Assembly (NCBI GenBank): GCA_965227335.1
Contig: CBDDFV010000010.1
Location: forward strand, 310,001-374,000
Length of the DNA: 64,000 nucleotides
From: CBDDFV01 sp965227335
GTDB taxonomy: Bacteria; Planctomycetota; Phycisphaerae; Phycisphaerales; SM1A02
Direction of reading: 5' to 3'
Part shown: positions 44,773-53,662 of the stretch, in pieces
Layout: every line of letters begins with the position of its first letter
Numbering within the stretch: the stretch's first letter is position 1
Translations under genes and position numbers: made by a program
The notes under the pieces: model-generated
Told to the model about the DNA's origin: nothing
Seen by the model: the letters and a program-made list of their open reading frames with translations, nothing else
Databases searched by the model: none

Positions 44773-44778
44773 GGAGGG

Positions 44779-44784
44779 AGTGTA
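44779..44784 (-). promoter_or_regulatory. Predicted -10 element of the PhnP-like gene
   Basis: TACACT on the minus strand, six bases before the GTG at 44772, identical in sequence and spacing to that of the M16 peptidase gene. Confidence 0.5.
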
Positions 44785-44851
44785 GTCACAGAGCACGGAC
44801 AGGTGAACACGGATAGTGGTCCTCGACGTCGTCGGTGCGCGCGGTGATGGA

Positions 44852-45268
44852 TCACGGCGCGGGGATGATCAGCGGCGGGCGGCCGCGCGTGCGACGGAGC
44901 CAGTCGATCGGCCGGCGGACCACGCGTCGGGCGACGAGCCATTTCTCGAAGCGGTACTTTCCGGGGCCGTCCATCAGCATGAATCCGATGAGGATCGTGA
45001 GCACGCCCTGACCGGGAATCACGAGCATGACCAGGCCCGCCGCGATGAAGATCGCGCCGAGCAGGTTCTTGCCGACGAGGATCACGAGCCGGATGACGGG
45101 ATGTTCAGGCGCCCAGCGCGGCGGCGGACGCCGGTCATGGGCGAAATAGTCGGTCGGGATCCGCACGACGATCACCGGCATCAGGGCCAGCGTGCCGAAG
45201 AACATCACGACCGACGCGACCGCCAGACCGGTGATGACCAGGGGATGGGACTGGATCCACTCGAACAC
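44852..45268 (-). CDS. Small PGPGW-like membrane protein
   Basis: A 138-residue protein with two hydrophobic stretches: about 10-35 (LVITGLAVASVVMFFGTLAL) and a longer region about 70-100 containing AGLVMLVIPGQGVLTILIGF. The PGQG-x-G core and basic C-terminus (FEKWLVARRVVRRPIDWLRR) resemble the PGPGW transmembrane family of unknown role. The frame stays open through the upstream tandem repeats, but the GTG at 45268 is preferred because TATGGT lies six bases before it and the repeat-coded sequence is low-complexity. Confidence 0.7.
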   Translation of the reverse strand: MFEWIQSHPLVITGLAVASVVMFFGTLALMPVIVVRIPTDYFAHDRRPPPRWAPEHPVIRLVILVGKNLLGAIFIAAGLVMLVIPGQGVLTILIGFMLMDGPGKYRFEKWLVARRVVRRPIDWLRRTRGRPPLIIPAP

Positions 45269-45274
45269 GGCGAG

Positions 45275-45280
45275 ACCATA
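45275..45280 (-). promoter_or_regulatory. Predicted -10 element of the PGPGW-like gene
   Basis: TATGGT on the minus strand, six bases before the GTG at 45268 and eight bases after the GGA-loop hairpin of repeat locus 2. Confidence 0.4.
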
Positions 45281-45288
45281 CCCCCAAG

Positions 45289-45472
45289 CCGCGGGCTCCG
45301 CCCGCGGACCGCCCAACCCGCGAACCACCTCCCGACCCGCGGACCGCCTCACCCGCGAACCACCTCCACCCACCGACCGCCTCACCCGCGGAACCACCGC
45401 CCGACCCGCGGACCGCCTCACCCGCGAACCACCTCCACCCACCGACCGCCTCACCCGCCGACCGCCTCCACC
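45289..45472 (-). repeat. Composite repeat locus 2: 69-bp tandem unit plus GGA-loop hairpin
   Basis: A perfect 59-base direct repeat (45331-45389 and 45400-45458, period 69) with further degenerate sub-units of about 17 bases. On the minus strand it runs into an eight-base hairpin, CCGCGGGC-GGA-GCCCGCGG (45289-45307), next to the -10 of the PGPGW-like gene. Compared with locus 1, the stem has a paired A-T to G-C change and keeps the flanks GGT before and CTTGGG after. It fills the 283-base gap between ccsA and the PGPGW-like gene. Confidence 0.8.
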
Positions 45473-45551
45473 CACGTCTTCCCTCAGCCGCCGGAGATGC
45501 TCCGGAGCAGGAGAACAGGCGATCAGGAGAGCGGACGTCGGCGGGGCCGCG

Positions 45552-47309
45552 TCACGCGTAGCTGTGCAGACCGCTGATGTAGAAGTTGATGAAGATCCAG
45601 TTGAAGAGCATCGTGATCGCGCCGAAGACGGCGAGAAGCGCGGTCCAGAGACCCTTGTCCTTCACCTTGAGACGGACATGGACGAGGATCGCGAACACGA
45701 TGAACGTGTTCAGGGCGAAGACTTCCTTCGGGTCCCAGCCCCAGGGGCGTCCCCACGAATGGTCCGCCCAGATCGCGCCCATCACGATGCCCGCCCACAA
45801 CAGCACGAACGACAACTCCATCAGCACCATCGTCGCGCCGTCGAGCACCATGCCGATCGAGGTCTTCTCGGAAGCGAGATACGCGGATCCGTCCGGCCGC
45901 TTCGCGATGAACGACCCCGCCCCGCCCACGCGGGCGTAGTCGTCCTTCCCGCCCGCGAACAGGCGGTAGATCACGTAGCCGATCCCCGTCACCGCGGCCA
46001 TGAAGATCAGGCAGTACGAGAAGATGATCACGTTGGTGTGGATGTACAGCCACACATCGTGCAGCACCGGCATCATGTTGCGGATGTTCGCGTCCAGCTG
46101 CAGCGGCAGGTAGTACGCGGCCATCAACGCCGTCATCGACGCCGCCGCGCTGCCCAGCGCGAACAGGTTGCGCATCGCGGTCTTCCGCAGGAACAACTCC
46201 AGCGCGACGGCGAACGCCCCGCCGAACCACGCAGCCGTCGTCACCGCCTCGAACATGTTCGAATTCGGCCAACGCTCCGCCACGTACCAGCGGAGACCGA
46301 TCGAGAACGTGTGGAACCCGAACGCGATCAGGAAGATCCCCAGCCCGATGAACCGCGCCGTGTTCCACCGGTAAATCACCGACATGACGAGAAACACGAT
46401 GCTGAACATGTAGATCAGCCAGACCCACGTCATGTTGTACGACTTGAAGTACCAGCTCTCCCACGCCAGACGCGACTCCTCCGGATACAACTCCGCGTCG
46501 AGCTGCTTGATCTGCGCGATGAGCGACGGCGCAAGCTCGTTCACCCGCGCGGCGTCCTGCGCCGACCACGCCAACCCCAGGCTCAGCCACGTCTTCGCGA
46601 TCTCGTCCACCGCCGATCCACGCTCGCCGTACGTCGCCTGATTCCGCGCGGCGTCGAGGATCGTCACCCACGGCGACTCCCGGTCGCCGTCCGCCGGCGG
46701 AACCACCCGCAGCTGCGTCCGCAGCACCTCGGGATCCGCCACTGTCAACGCATTCTCGATCTGCTGCACCGGCTTCGCCGTCCGGATCAGGTCGTCGCCC
46801 AGCCGGGTGAGCAACGCGATGACCGCCGGCTCGTCGAACCACGCCCGACGAAGCAGACCCGTCTCCATGAACGTGTCCATCGCGTCCGTCATCTGCGCGG
46901 GAGGCATGGCGCTCCGCAGCGTGCCCGCGTCCGCAGAGAGTTCAATCGCCTGGCGAATCTCCGCCCGCACCAGCTTCTTCTTCACGAAGATCAGCGGGCG
47001 ATTCTCATACGCCGACGGACGGAACATGAAGTCGAGGTACGTGAACCCCTTCGACTGATCGTCGATGCGATGCGGACCGGTCACGAACTGCATCAGCTCG
47101 CTCGCGTGCGAATCGAACGACTTCAGCCGGCCGTCGCGGAAGACGGCGAGCGTCGCAAAGGGCGACAGGTCGACCGTCTCGCGGAACGCGGCGGACGCCT
47201 TGTCATCGAGCACCACTCCCGACTGGGCCGCGGCCGGAGCCGCGAGACACAGGAGGGAGAGCAGCATGGTCAGGATGCGGGTCGTCGAAAGCATGGGGGT
47301 CGACCTCAC
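45552..47309 (-). CDS. ccsA: System II cytochrome c biogenesis protein CcsA/ResC with long N-terminal domain
   Basis: A 585-residue inner-membrane heme handler that with ResB attaches heme to exported c-type cytochromes. Signal-like helix (about 6-28), then a roughly 260-residue extracytoplasmic domain, then about eight membrane helices from residue 293. The heme-binding WWD loop is DHSWGRPWGWDPKE near 535, with conserved histidines in FHTFSIGLRW and HTNVIIFSY. Typical CcsA proteins start near the helices, so the front domain is an addition. The GTG overlaps the resB stop (GTGA); an ATG five codons later is an alternative. Confidence 0.87.
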   Translation of the reverse strand: MRSTPMLSTTRILTMLLSLLCLAAPAAAQSGVVLDDKASAAFRETVDLSPFATLAVFRDGRLKSFDSHASELMQFVTGPHRIDDQSKGFTYLDFMFRPSAYENRPLIFVKKKLVRAEIRQAIELSADAGTLRSAMPPAQMTDAMDTFMETGLLRRAWFDEPAVIALLTRLGDDLIRTAKPVQQIENALTVADPEVLRTQLRVVPPADGDRESPWVTILDAARNQATYGERGSAVDEIAKTWLSLGLAWSAQDAARVNELAPSLIAQIKQLDAELYPEESRLAWESWYFKSYNMTWVWLIYMFSIVFLVMSVIYRWNTARFIGLGIFLIAFGFHTFSIGLRWYVAERWPNSNMFEAVTTAAWFGGAFAVALELFLRKTAMRNLFALGSAAASMTALMAAYYLPLQLDANIRNMMPVLHDVWLYIHTNVIIFSYCLIFMAAVTGIGYVIYRLFAGGKDDYARVGGAGSFIAKRPDGSAYLASEKTSIGMVLDGATMVLMELSFVLLWAGIVMGAIWADHSWGRPWGWDPKEVFALNTFIVFAILVHVRLKVKDKGLWTALLAVFGAITMLFNWIFINFYISGLHSYA

Positions 47310-49771
47310 GATTCGTGGCGAGCAACGCCGTCGGCGACGGCGGCGGGTTCGAGTTCAGGTTCCGTCGCGGGCGGGGCGGCCTGGTTCGACGCCGCGCGGG
47401 CGGCGACGGCGGCGTAGACCTCCTGCTGCCGGCGCCGCTTGAGAATCGGCTTGACGTAGAAGGCGTAGATCATGCCGAAGACCGCGATGCAGCAGCCGGC
47501 GAGCTGGGTGATCACGCCCTGCCGGTTGCCGACGCCGAGCACGGTGTAGTTGAGTCCCTTCGACGGCGGATCGCCCTCGAAGCGGGATTGCGTGGGGGCG
47601 TCCCACTGCGCCTGGAAGTACGCGTAGCCGCCGAAGTACCCGGGATTGTTCACGCTCACCTGCACGGGGCCGGTCGGTTCGCTGTCCTCGGGATCGAATT
47701 CGATGATGCTCGTCCAGTCGCGGATGCTGCCCATCGCGCCCGAGAACCCGCCGACGTGCGATGTGATCTCGAAGTCGCTGAGCACCACCGGCGCCGGGAG
47801 CGGCATGCGCTGACGCGAGAGGATCATCTCGAACGCCCGCCCGTCCGCCGTCTGAAACACCGTCGGCCGGTACGGGAACCGACGCAGATTGTGGTTGGCG
47901 TCCGGGAACGGGTAGTGGTGGTAGTGCACCCACTGCGCGCCGGGCAGCAGGTTGGGACCCGTCACCCGGACCATCGCGTTCTGGATGTCGAGGTCCTTGT
48001 TGCGTCGTTCGCGCGGCACGATCGCGGCCCGCGTCTCCCGCCGCGTGTGGGAGGCGATGCGGTTGATCGTGAGCGTCGCGACGTTCGCGATCGGGATCGC
48101 CTGACCGAGCTTCGCGGGGATGTACTCGCCCTCGGGCGTCGCCGCGGTCGAGATGATCACGCCGAGATCGTCGACGGTCGGACCGGCGACGACGGTCACC
48201 GGCGGCGGCTGGTAACCGGGCGTGTAGACGGCGGTGATGTTCGTATCGAGCGGCCGCTGCGCATCGTGCATCGCCTGGCTCGGCGAGGCGCCGGCGTTGA
48301 AGTCGCGGTTGGGCATGCTCTCGTCGGAGAAGACCCAGCGGCGAAAGACGTCATCGCCTTTCTTAAGGTCGATGATGGCGAGCCAGATGAACGCGCCGGG
48401 GCTGATCTCCATGCCGTCCTGCACGGATTCCACGCGGAACGAATAGTCCGTGCCGGGAATCGGCTGGAACGTCGCGTCCGGGTTCGTCCGCAGCGTCTCG
48501 GTGATCGGCAGCGCGACCGCCTCGTCGCCGGCGGTGAAGGTCAGCGACGCGGGTCGACGCTGACGCAGCGGGTCGATCTCATCCGCCGAACGCGCCCAGT
48601 GGAAGCGGATGCGTCCCTCTTCCGCCACGCTCTCCTCGGGCACGAAGGCGGACATGTCGTACGAACGCTGCCGGCCGTCCAGCGACGTCAGGGCGACGGA
48701 GACGACGGGATTGAGCGGATCGACGCCCTCCCGGCCGCGCACGACCCGCTCCTCGACCATCGCGTACCGCAGGTAACTGTTGATCGTGAACGTGACGTCC
48801 GCAAGCGGATCGTCATCGGACTGCGCGGGAGCGTCGATGCTGAGCGGGCGGGGCCGGATCGTCTCCTGCCGCGCCGTCCAGACGGTGTCGATGTCGGCGA
48901 CGTAGTCGTTGTAGCGGGGCAGATCGTCCAGCGGCCGCTCGTACCACCGCTCCGTGCCCAGCTCCCGGAGATACAACGCCCATGAATGCACGATGAAGAA
49001 CTCATCCTGCTCGTGCAGCGCGAGCGACATCGAAAGATCCTCGGTCAACAGCGGCGCGCCGAACAGGTTCTTCGCCCGCTGCATCGGCTGGTTCGGGTCG
49101 TCGGTCTGGATGACGTCCTCGGTCAGCTCCGGGTAGCCGTCGATCATCTGGCGGAGGAACGTCCGCTCCGGCGACTGCACGAGCACCTGCACGCTGTACG
49201 CACGTTCGCCCTTCGCGTCGCCGGTGAGCAGCTCCCATTCGGGATCGACGTTGAACACCGCGAACTGATACTGCCGACCGTCCTGGTCCTGCACCGTCCG
49301 CCGCGCTCCGGGAATCGCCGGCAACTCGACCGCGCCGCCCGCGGGCATGGTGATGTTCACCGCGCGTCGGATGACGGGCGTGTCGCCTTCGATCTTGGTC
49401 GAAAAGTAGATGACGCTCCCGATCGCCAGCACCACGATCCCGGTGTGGATCATCCACACGCCGAGGTTGATCGTGCTGAACGGAATCCGCCGGAGCGTCG
49501 TCACCGTCAGGTTCACGCACAACAGCAGCACCATCAGGTCGAACGGCCACCAGTGGAACCACTCGAACTCCGTCATCTCGAAGGCCGGCAGCTGACGCAA
49601 CGGCGGCAGGGCGCTCCCGAGCGAACTGTAGATGAAGAGCAGCGTGAGCAGCGTCACGCCGAGCCAGACGCTGCTGAAGACTTCAAGCAGCAGGCGCAGC
49701 GGACCGGCGGGGGCGGCGTCGGAACGGAGGGCGTCGCGGCCCGCCGCGGTGGTGTCGGACATCGTCGTCAT
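47306..49771 (-). CDS. resB: System II cytochrome c biogenesis protein ResB/Ccs1
   Basis: An 821-residue protein and partner of CcsA. Three N-terminal membrane helices (about 28-58, 74-96, 101-125), with SSVWLGVTLLTLLFIYSSLGSALPP and H109 in WMIHTGIV as expected for ResB. A very large extracytoplasmic region (about 126-750) follows, then a final helix (about 755-780) and a basic/Glu-rich tail. The extracytoplasmic region includes YFGGYAYFQAQWD, the usual conserved end of ResB. It is the first gene of the unit, with ccsA overlapping its stop. No ribosome site better than GAGAG is seen before the ATG. Confidence 0.85.
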   Translation of the reverse strand: MTTMSDTTAAGRDALRSDAAPAGPLRLLLEVFSSVWLGVTLLTLLFIYSSLGSALPPLRQLPAFEMTEFEWFHWWPFDLMVLLLCVNLTVTTLRRIPFSTINLGVWMIHTGIVVLAIGSVIYFSTKIEGDTPVIRRAVNITMPAGGAVELPAIPGARRTVQDQDGRQYQFAVFNVDPEWELLTGDAKGERAYSVQVLVQSPERTFLRQMIDGYPELTEDVIQTDDPNQPMQRAKNLFGAPLLTEDLSMSLALHEQDEFFIVHSWALYLRELGTERWYERPLDDLPRYNDYVADIDTVWTARQETIRPRPLSIDAPAQSDDDPLADVTFTINSYLRYAMVEERVVRGREGVDPLNPVVSVALTSLDGRQRSYDMSAFVPEESVAEEGRIRFHWARSADEIDPLRQRRPASLTFTAGDEAVALPITETLRTNPDATFQPIPGTDYSFRVESVQDGMEISPGAFIWLAIIDLKKGDDVFRRWVFSDESMPNRDFNAGASPSQAMHDAQRPLDTNITAVYTPGYQPPPVTVVAGPTVDDLGVIISTAATPEGEYIPAKLGQAIPIANVATLTINRIASHTRRETRAAIVPRERRNKDLDIQNAMVRVTGPNLLPGAQWVHYHHYPFPDANHNLRRFPYRPTVFQTADGRAFEMILSRQRMPLPAPVVLSDFEITSHVGGFSGAMGSIRDWTSIIEFDPEDSEPTGPVQVSVNNPGYFGGYAYFQAQWDAPTQSRFEGDPPSKGLNYTVLGVGNRQGVITQLAGCCIAVFGMIYAFYVKPILKRRRQQEVYAAVAARAASNQAAPPATEPELEPAAVADGVARHES

Positions 49772-49962
49772 CGTCGTCTCTCACAGACGGAAAGGGGTCC
49801 CGTCGAATCGGCGGAGGATCCCGCTTGCGACAGCGAAAAGCGGGGAGCGCCGCCACATCCGCGAAATCATAGGAAGGCCGATCCGCCCGCCCTCAACCCC
49901 TTGTGAAAAATCTCTCAATGTTTCTGGCCCGATCAGACTATCCGCGTGGCCGTGATGAACCA

Positions 49963-51333
49963 TCATCGGATGGTCAGGGCTTCCGTGAACCGGTAGATGT
50001 CGCGACGGCCGACGCGGATCGCGGTCAGCGCGGCCCGGTCGCCGGGATCCACATACTCCAGGATCAGCCCCAGCTCATCCAGAGAGTGCGTCGCGTACCG
50101 CCCGACGCCGATCACGATATCCCGCGTCCGGATTCCCCGTCGGGCCGCCGGGCCATCCGGATCCACGCCGACCACGAGCAGGCCCGCCCCCCCCGGCAGG
50201 CGCAGTTCCTGCGCGACGTCCTCCGGCAACGGTCGCAGGTCCAGTCCGAGTCTGCGCCAGGCGAGGGCGCCGCCGTCGGGGGCCGGACGCGCCTCGATGA
50301 TCAGCGTCGCCTCGACCGGCTCACCCGCCCGCTCGAGGTCCAGTCGCACCATATCGTCCGCCCGCCGTCCGATGAAGGCGATGTGGTAGTCCAGGCCGCG
50401 CCGGATCGGCTGGCCGTCGATGCGCCGGATGACGTCGCCGGTACGCAGACCCGCCCGCGCCGCCGGCGAGTCCGGGGCGACGGTCCGCACCACCACGGGC
50501 GCCTGCGGGGAGACGCGGAGTCCGGTGCGCACGCGGTAGCGTCGCTCCACATCGAGGAGTTCCGGCAGCAGGTCGCGGAGTCGATTCACGGGAATCGCGA
50601 ACCCGATGTTCTGCGCATCGGCGCGGATGGCGGTGTTCACGCCGATCAGTTCGCCCAGCACGTTGAGCAGGGGTCCGCCGGAGTTGCCGGGGTTGATCGA
50701 GGCGTCGGTCTGGATGAGTTCTTCGAGCGCGCCGCCGGGCGTCTCGATCGTCCGGTTCGCCGCGCTGACCACGCCCGCCGTCACCGTGTGCTCGAAGCCG
50801 AGCGGGTTGCCGATCGCGACGACCGTCTCGCCGATCATGAGGTCGTCGCTGCGTCCGAACGGAAGACTCGGCAGGGGACCGTCGGCGTTGATCTTGAGGA
50901 CGGCGAGGTCGTTCTCGGAATCGACCGCGACGACCTCCGCCGCGTACTCCGCCCCGTTCGCGAACATCACCGTGCGATCCGCGGTCCGGTCGACCACGTG
51001 GGCGTTCGTCACGATGTAGCCGTCGGGATGGATCACGAAGCCGGAGCCGACGCTCGACACCCGCTGCCGACGGCGGGGCGACCGCATGAACATCTCGTCG
51101 AACCCGAACGGATCGCGGCGTTCGATGATCCGCGTCGACGCGATGTTCACCACCGCGTCCTTCGAGGCTTCGAACACCTCAACCACCGGGGTCCGGCGCC
51201 GGGCGAGTCGGGAGGACTCGTCCACACCCTCCGCGACGGCGGCATCGGACGGCGGCGTCTGCGCCAGGACCGGCGCGGCCGTCAGGAGCACGACAGGAAA
51301 TACAGCACGCAGGAGCAGATTCTGGACACGCAC
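49963..51333 (-). CDS. HtrA/DegP-type periplasmic serine protease
   Basis: A 456-residue protease that should degrade or refold damaged envelope proteins. Signal peptide MRVQNLLLRAVFPVVLLTAA ending near VLAQ; trypsin-like domain with triad H112 (VTNAHVV), D142 (ENDLAVLKI) and S218 (GNSGGPLL); two PDZ domains (about 265-345 and 370-450). The GTG at 51333 is chosen because TGGAGGT lies about 8 bases upstream and the signal peptide begins there; the longer frame has no site. It lies between the cytochrome maturation and EBO units and reads in the same direction. Confidence 0.92.
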   Translation of the reverse strand: MRVQNLLLRAVFPVVLLTAAPVLAQTPPSDAAVAEGVDESSRLARRRTPVVEVFEASKDAVVNIASTRIIERRDPFGFDEMFMRSPRRRQRVSSVGSGFVIHPDGYIVTNAHVVDRTADRTVMFANGAEYAAEVVAVDSENDLAVLKINADGPLPSLPFGRSDDLMIGETVVAIGNPLGFEHTVTAGVVSAANRTIETPGGALEELIQTDASINPGNSGGPLLNVLGELIGVNTAIRADAQNIGFAIPVNRLRDLLPELLDVERRYRVRTGLRVSPQAPVVVRTVAPDSPAARAGLRTGDVIRRIDGQPIRRGLDYHIAFIGRRADDMVRLDLERAGEPVEATLIIEARPAPDGGALAWRRLGLDLRPLPEDVAQELRLPGGAGLLVVGVDPDGPAARRGIRTRDIVIGVGRYATHSLDELGLILEYVDPGDRAALTAIRVGRRDIYRFTEALTIR

Positions 51334-51449
51334 GCGGCGACCTCCAGCGGGTTCGGGGGATCGGGCGATGCGGACACGACCATGGTCCGACCGGAACAGG
51401 ACAGGATAGACCGTTCGACGCCCCGAGCCACCCCCCGGCCGGCGCATGC

Positions 51450-52247
51450 CTAGAGCCGCAACCGCGGGCGGCGCGGCTCATCCCACGACGCCGGATCGAG
51501 CAGAAAGAAGCCTCGCAACAAGTCGTACAGCGCCGGCCGCGTCGTCGCGAGCGCGTGCGACGCATGAAAGAACGCCTCGACGCACACCGCGAAGAACTCC
51601 GCCGGATTCTCCGCCCCGTACGGATCGATCACCGTCGGCCGGCCCGCGTCCGCCGCCTCGCACAACGCGTTGTACGCCTCGAGCATGACCGCCCGCCAGC
51701 GGGACGCCACATCGGGATCCGCCACCCGCGGGGCGCCGTCCTCGTCGCCGGTCTCGCCGTCGAGCTGATGCGCAAACTCGTGCATGATCACGTTCAGCCC
51801 GTCGTGCGGCCTGCGCACATCGTCCAGGATGTCCCGCCACGAAAGCACGACCAGACCCTCGCCCCACGACTCCCCCGCCCGCTGATCGTCGCCCGCGATC
51901 ACCGTGCCGTCGTCCAGCTCCTGCTCGAACGGCGCGATGTACGCATCCGGATAGACCAGGACCGTCCGCAGATCCTTGTAGTACGTCGGCTCCTCCCAGC
52001 CCCCGAGCATCAGCGCGGCGGAGAACGCGATCGTCACGCGATGCTCATCCGTCAACTCGAGCCCGCCGCACCCCTCGAAATGCTTCTCCGCCAGCAGCAC
52101 CTGCATATGACCAAGCGTGCGTGCGCGAACGTCGTCCGGGAGCGTTGCGTCCCGCGGCGCCCGCTTGCGCAGAATGGCGTCCCATCCCTCCGGCGCCGGC
52201 GTCTCGCGCCACTTCGCCCGCCGGCGGCGACGACCGAAGAACATCAC
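51450..52247 (-). CDS. MtfA family zinc metallopeptidase
   Basis: A 265-residue member of the MtfA family, zinc aminopeptidases; the E. coli member also binds the Mlc repressor. The zinc motif HEFAH is H156-E157-H160 in MHEFAHQLDGETGDEDG, with the third ligand helix NPAEFFAVCVEAFF. A short basic start MMFFGRRRRRAKW could touch membrane or nucleic acid. Its start (GTG 52247 or ATG 52244) overlaps the eboF stop, so it is the last gene of the EBO unit by position. No Mlc homologue is present. Its link to the EBO pathway is inferred from the overlap only. Confidence 0.87.
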   Translation of the reverse strand: MMFFGRRRRRAKWRETPAPEGWDAILRKRAPRDATLPDDVRARTLGHMQVLLAEKHFEGCGGLELTDEHRVTIAFSAALMLGGWEEPTYYKDLRTVLVYPDAYIAPFEQELDDGTVIAGDDQRAGESWGEGLVVLSWRDILDDVRRPHDGLNVIMHEFAHQLDGETGDEDGAPRVADPDVASRWRAVMLEAYNALCEAADAGRPTVIDPYGAENPAEFFAVCVEAFFHASHALATTRPALYDLLRGFFLLDPASWDEPRRPRLRL

Positions 52248-53617
52248 ATCAACCCCAGGCGATCGAGGATCACGTCGCGCACCGCCGTCATCGGCGCGGC
52301 GGACCCGGGCGATCCGTCCCGCGTGATCAGCACCGGCTGATGCGCCTCCCCCATGTCGACCCGACCGTGGCTCCCCTGCACCAGCGTCGGATCCAGCGGG
52401 ATCACGTCCATCAGCGTGCGGAAGCCGAGCTTCTTTCGCAGGAGCTTCGCGGCGAGCTTCAGTTTCGGGGCCGCGATCGCGGGATCAATGAACAACTCGC
52501 ATGGGTCGTACCCCGGCTTGCGGTGGATGTCGACGGTGCGGGCGAAGTCCGGGGCGCGCCGATCGTCGAGCCAGTAGCGATAGTGGAACCAGGCCCTCGC
52601 CGACGCCACGACGAGCAGCTCGCCGGAGCGATCGTGGTGCAGGCCGCGCTCCCGCTGCGCGTCGGCGTCGAGGACCTCCGCCACGCCCGGCTGATCGCAC
52701 AACAGCGCGGCGACCTCGGCGATCCGGCGGGGCGTGCGCACGTACACGTGCGCGACCTGGTGGTCACACACCGCGAACGCCTCGCTCGCCCCCGCGTCGA
52801 GCAGCTCCGTCTCGTCCTCCACCCGCACCCGCAGCAGCTCCGCCCGACGCAGCACGCGATTCAGCTCGACCGGCGTGTCGACCGGCTCGATCCCATACTC
52901 GGACACGATGATCGGCTCCACGCCGTCCCGCTCGAACGCCTCGAGCAGATCCCCCACCACCGCATCGACCTTCGCGACTTCAACGGGAATGTCCGGATGG
53001 TCCGGCCCGAGCTTCTGGAGCGGGTAGTCCAGGTGCGGCAGGTACACGAGCATCAGCGTCGGCTTGAAGCGGTCGTGGACGATCAGCGAGGCGTCGGCGA
53101 TCCAGCGGGTCGACTCGATCGACGCCGCCGGACCCCAGAATCGGAACAGCGGGAACTGCCCCAACTCACGCTGCAACGTGTGGCGCCACTCGGGGGGATC
53201 GCTGTAGCAGTCGGGGATCTTCCGGCCGTCCGCCTTGTACATCGGGCGGGGCGTGACGCTGACGTCTGCGCGCGAGTACATGTTGTACCACCAGAACATC
53301 TGTGCGCACGTGAACGATGCATCACGCGCGCGGGCCGTCTCCCACACCTTCGACGCCCGGACGAGATGGTTCGATTGCTTCCAGAACTTCACCTCGGCGT
53401 CTTCCCGGTCGTACCACCCGTTGCCGACGATTCCGTGGACTTCCGGACGCACGCCGGTGAGCATCGTCGACTGCGAGGTGCAGGTGACGGCGGGAAGGTC
53501 GGGCGTCAGCCGCGTCAGCGAACCGGACTGCAGAAACGCGCGGATGCGCGGCGACGCGTCGCCGATCAGCGACTCGCTCAGCCCCACCACGTTGATCACC
53601 GCAACCCGCTTCGCCAT
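52244..53617 (-). CDS. eboF: EboF-like nucleotide pyrophosphatase/phosphodiesterase
   Basis: A 457-residue alkaline-phosphatase-superfamily enzyme of the type I phosphodiesterase/nucleotide pyrophosphatase group. The metal site and nucleophile are in LPAVTCTSQSTMLTG (T45), then RPEVHGIVGNGWYD; a further metal site is LVYLPHLDYPLQ, and SEYGIEP and HGRVDMGEAH supply later ligands. No signal peptide is seen, so it acts in the cytoplasm. In EBO clusters this gene is eboF. The ATG at 53617 (MAKRVAVINVVGL) is preferred over one three codons earlier. It overlaps the MtfA gene by four bases. Confidence 0.83.
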   Translation of the reverse strand: MAKRVAVINVVGLSESLIGDASPRIRAFLQSGSLTRLTPDLPAVTCTSQSTMLTGVRPEVHGIVGNGWYDREDAEVKFWKQSNHLVRASKVWETARARDASFTCAQMFWWYNMYSRADVSVTPRPMYKADGRKIPDCYSDPPEWRHTLQRELGQFPLFRFWGPAASIESTRWIADASLIVHDRFKPTLMLVYLPHLDYPLQKLGPDHPDIPVEVAKVDAVVGDLLEAFERDGVEPIIVSEYGIEPVDTPVELNRVLRRAELLRVRVEDETELLDAGASEAFAVCDHQVAHVYVRTPRRIAEVAALLCDQPGVAEVLDADAQRERGLHHDRSGELLVVASARAWFHYRYWLDDRRAPDFARTVDIHRKPGYDPCELFIDPAIAAPKLKLAAKLLRKKLGFRTLMDVIPLDPTLVQGSHGRVDMGEAHQPVLITRDGSPGSAAPMTAVRDVILDRLGLM

Positions 53618-53662
53618 GAACGCCATTCTACGTCACGATGACCTGCGTCACGACGACCCGCG

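Noticed and set aside
45289..45472. Possible CRISPR array.
   Set aside because: The copies are near-adjacent with no unique spacers of regular length, only two full units exist, and no cas gene is nearby.
45269..45475. N-terminal extension of the PGPGW-like protein through the repeats (repeating VRRS and GGGG).
   Set aside because: It is repeat-coded, low in complexity and includes the hairpin. The GTG at 45268 has a TAnnnT at the standard six-base distance and begins the membrane fold.
44816..45577. Plus-strand frame with repeated PPHPRTTSTHRP units.
   Set aside because: Translation of the tandem repeats opposite a membrane protein gene; no start signal.
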